Part shown: positions 44,786 through 50,480 of the stretch, piece after piece | Numbering within the stretch: the first letter of the stretch is position 1 | How the letters are laid out: each line of letters opens with the position of its first letter | Assembly (NCBI GenBank): GCA_949743265.1 | Contig: CATJSX010000109.1 | Span: 1 to 50,480, forward strand | DNA from: an uncultured Peptococcaceae bacterium | Lineage (GTDB): Bacteria > Bacillota > Peptococcia > Peptococcales > Peptococcaceae | Reading direction: 5' to 3' | DNA length: 50,480 nt | Made by a program: the position numbers and the translations under genes | The notes under the pieces: model-generated | Database searches by the model: none | What the model was told of the DNA's origin: nothing | The model's input: only the letters and a program-made list of their open reading frames with translations

Positions 44786-46222
44786 TCAAAAGATAAAAAA
44801 ACTCCAGAAGTAGCCTAAAATAATGACTATCAAAGTACAAAGCAAAATCATGATTGTACCATATCGATAAATATCTTTTGCTTTTATCCAACTGGTATTG
44901 CCAAAGAGAATAGCAGCAAAAGGCGAAGCGGCTGGTGTAACAAGTGCCATTTGTACGGTCAGCATCAATAGAACGCATAATGCGGTAGGATTAATGCCAA
45001 GTTGTTCGGAAAGGCTGACAACGACACTCATTAGAATGATGCAGATGACGCCGTTGTTGGCTAAATTAGTTAAAACGCTACCTAGAATGAGCACTAGCGC
45101 CACAAAGGTAAAGCTAGCGTGTCCTAAAAGAATAGGGCTAAGTATTTTGACCAAGAAAGGTTTGATGCCAGTAGCATCAGCGGTTAATAAAGAAGATATT
45201 GGCATGATGAAAGCTGATAAAAACATGGCATCCCACATAATGCCGTTAGCAGCCATTTGCCGGAAGTCCAAGACGGGCTTGCCATCTACGTGGATAATGG
45301 AAATAGCAATGGTAATGACAGCGAAACGACCAGATAAGCCTAGCATATTTAACCATTTTGTTAAAAAGAAAGTAGCTGGCAACAAACTGGGCAACATCAT
45401 AATGATGACAACACTAACTAGGATGATCAAGGCAATTTTTTGCGTTTTAGTAAGCACTATATCTTCGCGGGCAATGAGTTCGTTTGCTGAACGCAGCGAA
45501 GAAACGTCGGTGCGAAATAGAAAACGACAAATAAGAATATAGGCGGCAATAAGCAATATAGCTAACGGTATGGTGATGCAGGTGTATTTGACAAAGTCGA
45601 TATCTGTCCCTGTCAGTTGAGTAAAAGTTTTGACTAAAATAATGGAGTTACCTTTAAACGGAAAAGCGACCAGTCCCAAACAAGCAGAAAACATTACACC
45701 AATAATCATTAATGTGGGATATTTTTCGTAAGGTTTATAACCGGTTTTGTTAAAAACGCTATAGCAAATAGTCCAAAAAATAATAGCGGCAACAAAAGGA
45801 CCTCCGGCCATTACAGAAACGATATAAGTACCCGCTAAAATTGCAAAAGAAAACAACCACGGTCTACCATTTAAAAAATTGATAGTTAATATGCGATTGG
45901 CTAAGTATTCGCCGGCGCCATTGCTTTCAACAAGTTTCATGACTGTAAACATAAGCAGCATGAAAGGAAAGATGTCAGTACCAAAAGCAACGGAAATCAG
46001 CTGTGCCATAGGCATAATATCGACAAATCCTAGAGCAAATAATCCAAGAAGGCTAGGCCAGATCATTCCTACAGTACTCCAACCATAAATAACGCCAATA
46101 AAGATACCAGCAACTTTCATACCCTCTGTTGTAATAGGCGCCAAAGGGGGTAAAAAACCAAAACCAAAAACGAAAAGAAAGACAATGGCAGTATGAAAAT
46201 AGTATTTTGATTGCGTACTCAT
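44786..46222 (-). CDS. DASS/SLC13-family anion permease (transporter 3)
   Basis: Inner-membrane carrier of 478 residues, paralogous to transporters 1 and 2. Landmarks are YGWSTVGMIWPS, GRPWLF, GYKPYEKYPT (very close to transporter 2), TNLANN in place of the SNT motif, and TPAASPFAAILF. A clear ribosome site AAAGGGG precedes the ATG. It lies 82 bases after the phosphatase-superfamily gene, in the same direction, separated by an inverted repeat. The substrate may be the product or substrate of that hydrolase. Confidence 0.85.
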   Translation of the reverse strand: MSTQSKYYFHTAIVFLFVFGFGFLPPLAPITTEGMKVAGIFIGVIYGWSTVGMIWPSLLGLFALGFVDIMPMAQLISVAFGTDIFPFMLLMFTVMKLVESNGAGEYLANRILTINFLNGRPWLFSFAILAGTYIVSVMAGGPFVAAIIFWTICYSVFNKTGYKPYEKYPTLMIIGVMFSACLGLVAFPFKGNSIILVKTFTQLTGTDIDFVKYTCITIPLAILLIAAYILICRFLFRTDVSSLRSANELIAREDIVLTKTQKIALIILVSVVIIMMLPSLLPATFFLTKWLNMLGLSGRFAVITIAISIIHVDGKPVLDFRQMAANGIMWDAMFLSAFIMPISSLLTADATGIKPFLVKILSPILLGHASFTFVALVLILGSVLTNLANNGVICIILMSVVVSLSEQLGINPTALCVLLMLTVQMALVTPAASPFAAILFGNTSWIKAKDIYRYGTIMILLCTLIVIILGYFWSFFIF

Positions 46223-46255
46223 TGATATAATCCCCTTTCTTTAGGTTATTTTATT

Positions 46256-46294
46256 GACCGTTACAACAACTAGGCGTTCGTTGTTATAACGGTC
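46256..46294. promoter_or_regulatory. Inverted repeat between the hydrolase gene and DASS 3
   Basis: GACCGTT-AC-AACAAC (46256-46270) pairs with GTTGTT-ATA-AACGGTC (46280-46294): 13 paired bases with an internal loop. In the direction of the genes it is not followed by a T run, so it is not a plain terminator. It could be an intercistronic mRNA-stability hairpin or an operator for a DASS 3 promoter. Confidence 0.5.
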
Positions 46295-46304
46295 GTTTTT
46301 AAAT

Positions 46305-48308
46305 TTAAAAAACAGTATCTAAAATTTGATAAATGGGAGCGCCTTCGCATTGAGCAGGCATGCGTACACCAGCTAAAACTGCAATAGTAGGTGTGATATC
46401 GACTTCGCGGATAACACGCTCTGTGGTGAAAGATTTTTTCAATCCCTCGCCTGCACCAACAAAAATTGGTTTTACACAGGTAAAAGCATAACCTTCTGTT
46501 GTAGTCAAACAATCCCCGTGATCCATCGTATAACCTTCAGCGGTGAAATAAATGATATCGCCGCATTCAGGACCAGATAGTCCTAAAATAAGAGCGTCTT
46601 TATTGCGTAAAGCTAAAGCGATAACTCGCTGACCAGTTTTTTTGTCATGATAGCCATATAAAGCAGTCATGAGTTCTTCTTCTACTTGATATTTGTCTTC
46701 GGGTTCAACAATGCCATATTTGTCACGACCTTTGAGATTAATATAAATATGGTTTGCACGAACGGCAATGGCTTTGGTCTTTTCCCAGTCGATTTCGTGC
46801 AATTCATTACCGTTTTCATCTCGTTTGATAACGGTATAGCCCAATTCTTCCAACACGCGAACATTAACTCCGGTAGGATCACCTAGCATATGATGTTCAT
46901 GCTCAGGGCAAACTTGACCATGATCAGAAATGAGCAGAATAGTCCAACCTTTATCCAAAAGATGCAAAAATTTTCCAATATAATCGTCGGCTTGACGATA
47001 AACGTTTTTGAAGAGTTCCAAATATTCGCCTTCAGATAACTTGGCAGTTGGTAATCCTTTATCTTTAAGATATTTAACGATCATATGTCCTTGCAAATCG
47101 ATGTTATGAAAATGAGAAAAGATGACGTCAATGTTTTCATGCTCAATAAGATAATTAAGAGACGCTGCTGTCCAGTTTGCACTAGCCGTCCAGTTTGCGC
47201 CGGTGCAGTCATTGATAAGTACTTTATCGGAGCCACCTAAAAAAGAGAACGGCTGCGGATAGCCTATATTTTCTGTGATGATTTTAAATAAGCGTTTAGG
47301 ATGCCAAAGTACGTCGTTAGTAATATCCATTGCTGGTGAAACCCAGATTTTAAGATGATTACCGTCTTCGTCAATTTCTAGTAGGCGCATGTTGCGGTTA
47401 GTGGTATAGTGAGTATCATTTTTGATAGCTTCGTCAATAATATCTTGGGTAAAAACGTTATTTTCTAAAACGACGATGGGCTCAATTTCTTTCTTTGAAC
47501 GGTAAAGCGCAACATGATCATAAATACCGTTAGTGTTTTTTAAGATCAATCCTACTCGGCGAATTAAGCCGCCAGAATAAAGCAGGGTAAATTCTTTCGC
47601 ACCTTCTGGAGCGTTGAGCCAGCCGCTAGCAGGTTTAATTGGCGAAAGTACTAAATCAAAGGGCATAATAGAAACGACGCCTTCGCCTTCTTCAAAAGAA
47701 AGCAATACTTTGCGACGATTACCAAGATTAGTGTCTAAAGTTGTTTTGAAAACGTCCAAATCGTTAACTACGCAGGGAATATTGGTATCATTGGCTGCTA
47801 ATGGGCGATAAGTTACCTGATCAATTTTAGCGTCGGCCATGAAGATAAATTCACTGTCAACTCTAGCGGCACTATTGACAACGCCGGGTTGAGTACCATC
47901 AATAACAAAAAGGTTAGGATTGTCGGAAGTTGGTGGCCAAGAAGCTCCCGGCCAATGCCAAACTAAGGTTTTTTTGCCAGATTCCGCTAGTACATTCCAC
48001 AAAGGTTCGGCTAAAGAATCAGCAGAATTGAAATTGTACTCAATACCATCCAAATAGTCTTTAGACTGTCGATTAAAACAGGTAATGCCATGGGTAGATG
48101 GATAAGCGCCAGTAGAAAGCGTTGTCCACATGGGCGGTGTGATGGTTGGATGAGCTCCTAGCATGGCTAAATCATTACGTTTAGCGCCGCATTGAACAAG
48201 TTTGCGAAGATTAGGCATTTCACCTTCTTCCAAAAGTTTACTGGAAAAACGGGGATCCATACCGTCGATACCTAGAACAAGAATTTTTTTAGACAATGCG
48301 TTGTTCAT
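46305..48308 (-). CDS. Alkaline-phosphatase-superfamily phosphodiesterase/pyrophosphatase
   Basis: Protein of 667 residues from the type I phosphodiesterase/nucleotide pyrophosphatase group of the alkaline phosphatase superfamily. Metal and nucleophile elements are VLGIDGMDPRF (Asp15), PTITPPMWTTLSTGAYPSTHGI (nucleophile probably Thr57), SHFHNIDLQGH, LLISDHGQ and MDHGDC. There is no signal peptide or membrane helix, so it is cytoplasmic, unlike most members. The ATG at 48308 follows GGAAGGTG; an upstream GTG lies inside that site. It is the first gene of a probable operon with DASS 3. The substrate, a phosphate or sulfate ester or phosphonate, is unknown. Confidence 0.85.
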   Translation of the reverse strand: MNNALSKKILVLGIDGMDPRFSSKLLEEGEMPNLRKLVQCGAKRNDLAMLGAHPTITPPMWTTLSTGAYPSTHGITCFNRQSKDYLDGIEYNFNSADSLAEPLWNVLAESGKKTLVWHWPGASWPPTSDNPNLFVIDGTQPGVVNSAARVDSEFIFMADAKIDQVTYRPLAANDTNIPCVVNDLDVFKTTLDTNLGNRRKVLLSFEEGEGVVSIMPFDLVLSPIKPASGWLNAPEGAKEFTLLYSGGLIRRVGLILKNTNGIYDHVALYRSKKEIEPIVVLENNVFTQDIIDEAIKNDTHYTTNRNMRLLEIDEDGNHLKIWVSPAMDITNDVLWHPKRLFKIITENIGYPQPFSFLGGSDKVLINDCTGANWTASANWTAASLNYLIEHENIDVIFSHFHNIDLQGHMIVKYLKDKGLPTAKLSEGEYLELFKNVYRQADDYIGKFLHLLDKGWTILLISDHGQVCPEHEHHMLGDPTGVNVRVLEELGYTVIKRDENGNELHEIDWEKTKAIAVRANHIYINLKGRDKYGIVEPEDKYQVEEELMTALYGYHDKKTGQRVIALALRNKDALILGLSGPECGDIIYFTAEGYTMDHGDCLTTTEGYAFTCVKPIFVGAGEGLKKSFTTERVIREVDITPTIAVLAGVRMPAQCEGAPIYQILDTVF

Positions 48309-48616
48309 TAAAAACACCTTCCTTAAGTGAATTAAGTGTATGGTTAACTCTTTAAAGAAAATATACCATAAAATGAATTAATAGAGTAGATTCTGATTTG
48401 TGACAACATATCATAAGTTGCAAGTGTAAATTGCTAGGGTGAGGATGAATGTACCTTATAACTTTAGTGTTAAATAAAAGAAAAAACGTAATGATAGATT
48501 GTTTTTGATTAAATTTGATGTGGATAGCGCAAATAATTTTTGGAAGATTTATATGGTCAGTACATAAATTTTTTGAAGTGAGCATAAACTCTTATATAAA
48601 AAGACGAGGTGTCAAC
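48309..48616. other. Divergent intergenic region between the hydrolase gene and spoIID
   Basis: AT-rich, no gene. A direct repeat of CACTTAA on the minus strand lies near 48318-48336, and a minus-strand TATATT is near 48360. On the plus side CATAAACT (48583-48590) with ACATAAA 14 bases earlier weakly resembles a sporulation sigma-E promoter. Confidence 0.4.
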
Positions 48617-49642
48617 ATGGTCAAGCCTAAACGAATTAAAAAAATTAAGCATCAACGTAAATGGCAAAAAAGATGGTATATTTTTTTGATAATTGCTGTG
48701 TTTTTGGGTCAATTTGGCAATGGAGAGTTAGCAAAACAAATAACTAAAATGGAAAGGGAAATCAATCATTTATCAACGGTGCAAGAAACGTCCTCTGAGT
48801 GGGTTAATATTTATAACCACAAAACGGGTCAAATAATGACTTTGCCAATAGAAGATTATTTAATTGGCGTAGTAGCGGCAGAAATGCCAGCTTCATTTGC
48901 ATTGGAGGCGCTAAAGGCACAAGCCGTGGCGGCACGCACATTTACGTATAAACGATTGCAAAGAGGGAATTCTCAATATCATTTGTCAACAGATGCCTCT
49001 ATTGATCAAGCGTGGATCAGCGAAGATGAGCAGCGTCAACGTTGGGGCGAACGCTATGCGGAATACCATCAAAAAATTGCACAGGTAGTAACAGCAACAG
49101 CAGGAGAAGTGGTTACTTATGCCGGAGAAATAATTGAGCCGTTATATCACGCTAGTTGTGGCGGTCAATATACTGAAAATGCTGAAAATGTTTGGGGAGG
49201 TGTTCGACCTTATTTAGTTAGCGTGGCTTGTCACCATAACGATGATCCCAATATAGCAGTAAAAACGGTGTTTTCATTAAGCGAAGTTGGTCAACGCTTA
49301 GGTTTGGAGTTGGAAACTTTGCCGGCCTTAGCGGGGCAGAAAGGTAGTTTATTTAAAATCAGCACTTCTTCGGAATCAAATCGCGTTTTGGAAATGATTG
49401 TTGGTGGAAAACATTTTGCCGGAAGCCAAATTCGTTCGGCGTTGGGATTAAAATCGACGTTATTTTCTTATCAATTCGATGATGATGAAGTTATATTCAC
49501 TACTAATGGTTATGGTCATGGTGTTGGTCTTTGTCAGTATGGCGCAGAGAGTTATGCTCATGAAGGATATGATTATCGTTGGATTTTGCAGCATTATTAC
49601 ACTGGGACAGAAATTACCCTTCTGCAAATGTCCAATGTTTAA
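48617..49642 (+). CDS. spoIID: SpoIID-type peptidoglycan lytic transglycosylase
   Basis: Membrane-anchored SpoIID/LytB-domain enzyme. In endospore formers it removes stem-less glycan during engulfment, together with SpoIIP and SpoIIM. The 341-residue protein has one N-terminal helix (about 18-36), then the domain with IEDYLIGVVAAEMPASFALEALKAQAVAARTFTY in outline (catalytic glutamate in AAEMP), YHASCGGQ (zinc-region cysteine) and GYGHGVGLCQYGA near the C-terminus. The ATG at 48617 with GAGGTG is used. The degenerate M23 gene that follows supports a sporulation locus; LytB-like roles outside sporulation are the alternative. Confidence 0.88.
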   Translation: MVKPKRIKKIKHQRKWQKRWYIFLIIAVFLGQFGNGELAKQITKMEREINHLSTVQETSSEWVNIYNHKTGQIMTLPIEDYLIGVVAAEMPASFALEALKAQAVAARTFTYKRLQRGNSQYHLSTDASIDQAWISEDEQRQRWGERYAEYHQKIAQVVTATAGEVVTYAGEIIEPLYHASCGGQYTENAENVWGGVRPYLVSVACHHNDDPNIAVKTVFSLSEVGQRLGLELETLPALAGQKGSLFKISTSSESNRVLEMIVGGKHFAGSQIRSALGLKSTLFSYQFDDDEVIFTTNGYGHGVGLCQYGAESYAHEGYDYRWILQHYYTGTEITLLQMSNV

Positions 49643-49663
49643 AAAGATATTAAGATGGTAATG

Positions 49664-49690
49664 CTACCTTCACAAAGGAGGTAGTTTTTT
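49664..49690 (+). promoter_or_regulatory. Hairpin with T run overlapping the M23 gene ribosome site
   Basis: CTACCT (49664-49669) pairs with AGGTAG (49679-49684), then TTTTTT runs to the ATG at 49691. The Shine-Dalgarno AAAGGAGG (49674-49681) lies partly in the loop and partly in the stem. The element is terminator-like and also would occlude ribosome binding. Confidence 0.6.
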
Positions 49691-50377
49691 ATGGAAAAGA
49701 AAATAATCGACTGGAAAGCAATGACGCAAAAAATATTTAGAAGTTTGCAGTTATATCTATTGCTCATTTTTGTCTTAACAATGACTATTGGCACGTATGG
49801 TATTTATGTGTTGAAAAATAACCAAGTACCATTCAAACAAGTAGCTACAACATTACCGATAATGGAAGAAAAAGAAAATTCAAGCGACACAGCGGCAAAA
49901 ATAATGATAGAAAGCGTTGAAACAATGCCAAGTGTCGCTGAATCAATTCCTGATACGTTTATCGCTTCATCATTAGAAAGTGAAGAAGAAATAAAAGATT
50001 TCCAAGAAACTGAAAGAAAAAGAATAGATCCAATGCAAGTAACACAATTAGCGCTACCATGTACAGGCGTTATTGTTAGAAATTTTGGTTTCAGCTTCGA
50101 TCCCGTTTATGAAGATTATCGCTATTATGATGGAGTAAATTATTTGCTTGAAGATGATACTTCTGTTTATGCTGTAGATTCAGGAATTGTTGATAGTGTT
50201 AATGAAACATTAGAGGAAGGATTTGAATTGACGCTTGTTCATGAAAATTTCGTTACGATTTACCGTAATCTAACGAACATTACAGTTCAAAACGGACAAG
50301 TCATAGAAAAAGGAGAGATCATTGGAACAGTTGACACACCACAAAAAGTATTATATTTTGCGGTTGAAGAAAAGTAA
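49691..50377 (+). CDS. SpoIIQ-like M23/LytM-domain protein, catalytically degenerate
   Basis: Bitopic membrane protein of 228 residues: a helix at about 20-40, an acidic low-complexity stretch (about 60-115) and a LytM/M23 domain (about 118-228). The metalloprotease motif HxGxD appears as YYDGVNY and the second HxH as IYRNL, so the zinc ligands are lost. SpoIIQ of Bacillus is likewise inactive and forms the forespore half of the SpoIIQ-SpoIIIAH channel, and spoIID and spoIIQ are neighbours in many sporulators. The role is therefore inferred from position, topology and residue loss. Confidence 0.75.
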   Translation: MEKKIIDWKAMTQKIFRSLQLYLLLIFVLTMTIGTYGIYVLKNNQVPFKQVATTLPIMEEKENSSDTAAKIMIESVETMPSVAESIPDTFIASSLESEEEIKDFQETERKRIDPMQVTQLALPCTGVIVRNFGFSFDPVYEDYRYYDGVNYLLEDDTSVYAVDSGIVDSVNETLEEGFELTLVHENFVTIYRNLTNITVQNGQVIEKGEIIGTVDTPQKVLYFAVEEK

Positions 50378-50412
50378 TTGAAAAAAAGAATAAAGAAAAT
50401 GCAAAAAAGGTA

Positions 50413-50441
50413 TTGACAAAAGGTGGAGAAAGAAGTAAGAT
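50413..50441 (+). promoter_or_regulatory. Promoter at the window edge
   Basis: TTGACA (50413-50418), 17-base spacer, TAAGAT (50436-50441). The transcript would begin near 50448 and soon form GGTC-GAAA-GACC (50455-50466), a GNRA-capped hairpin. The gene or RNA it drives is outside the window. Confidence 0.7.
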
Positions 50442-50480
50442 AAGCAGCGTTGTCGGTCGAAAGACCTACAAGAGAATCTA

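Noticed and set aside
44898-45542. A 214-codon frame antisense to DASS 3
   Set aside because: It is a mirror of a transporter coding strand, with no ribosome site and no family resemblance.

Overview
The window looks like a chromosomal segment of a low-to-mid GC anaerobic Firmicute. The likely clade is Negativicutes (Gram-negative-type Firmicutes such as Phascolarctobacterium or Sporomusa relatives), but that is inference. It rests on short-form HisG with HisZ, SLH-like repeats, copper-amine-oxidase-type stalk domains, a class B sortase, a SpoIID/SpoIIQ-like pair, three DASS-type anion transporters and a split cobalamin methionine synthase. Nothing marks it as plasmid or phage: there are no transposases, integrases or CRISPR arrays. 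Promoters are mostly clear -35/-10 pairs with 17-bp spacers, and many operons end in strong intrinsic terminators.

Layout. 1-2.6 kb: DASS transporter facing a LysR regulator. 3.2-6.0 kb: YtrA-type GntR regulator, ABC ATPase and two tandem paralogous permeases. 6.1-7.5 kb: purA behind a structured leader. 7.6-9.9 kb: second DASS transporter with an alpha/beta hydrolase. 10.2-11.7 kb: ung and a CPBP membrane protease. 11.7-19.4 kb: ten-gene histidine operon hisZGDCBHAFIE. 19.4-20.2 kb: sortase B. 20.4-24.9 kb: metH, metF, a free-standing MetH reactivation domain and a GNAT acetyltransferase. 25.0-27.2 kb: aspartate ammonia-lyase divergent from an Lrp/AsnC regulator. 27.6 kb: tRNA-Ser(GGA). 27.9-30.4 kb: MATE-marR operon divergent from a YbaK-like deacylase. 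30.4-34.4 kb: stalk-domain protein and a TrpXYZ-like ABC importer. 34.7-37.8 kb: phosphoglucomutase and phosphoglucose isomerase. 38.1-41.7 kb: GLUG/SLH-like surface protein, prepilin peptidase and a lone pseudopilin. 41.7-43.7 kb: rlmH with a RelE-like small gene, and a second stalk-domain protein. 43.7-48.3 kb: LysR, third DASS transporter and an alkaline-phosphatase-superfamily hydrolase. 48.6-50.4 kb: spoIID and a catalytically degenerate SpoIIQ-like M23 gene, followed by a new promoter at the window edge.

How it fits together. Three paralogous DASS carriers, each with a different partner, suggest uptake or exchange of organic anions as a major part of metabolism; aspartate ammonia-lyase would supply fumarate to such a network. 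The histidine and methionine blocks are compact biosynthetic operons. The signals most worth following are the purA leader (overlapping alternative hairpins plus PurBox-like cores), the spoIID/M23 junction where a terminator-like hairpin occludes the Shine-Dalgarno site, the rlmH/RelE-like overlap, and several near-perfect operator palindromes sitting on promoters.
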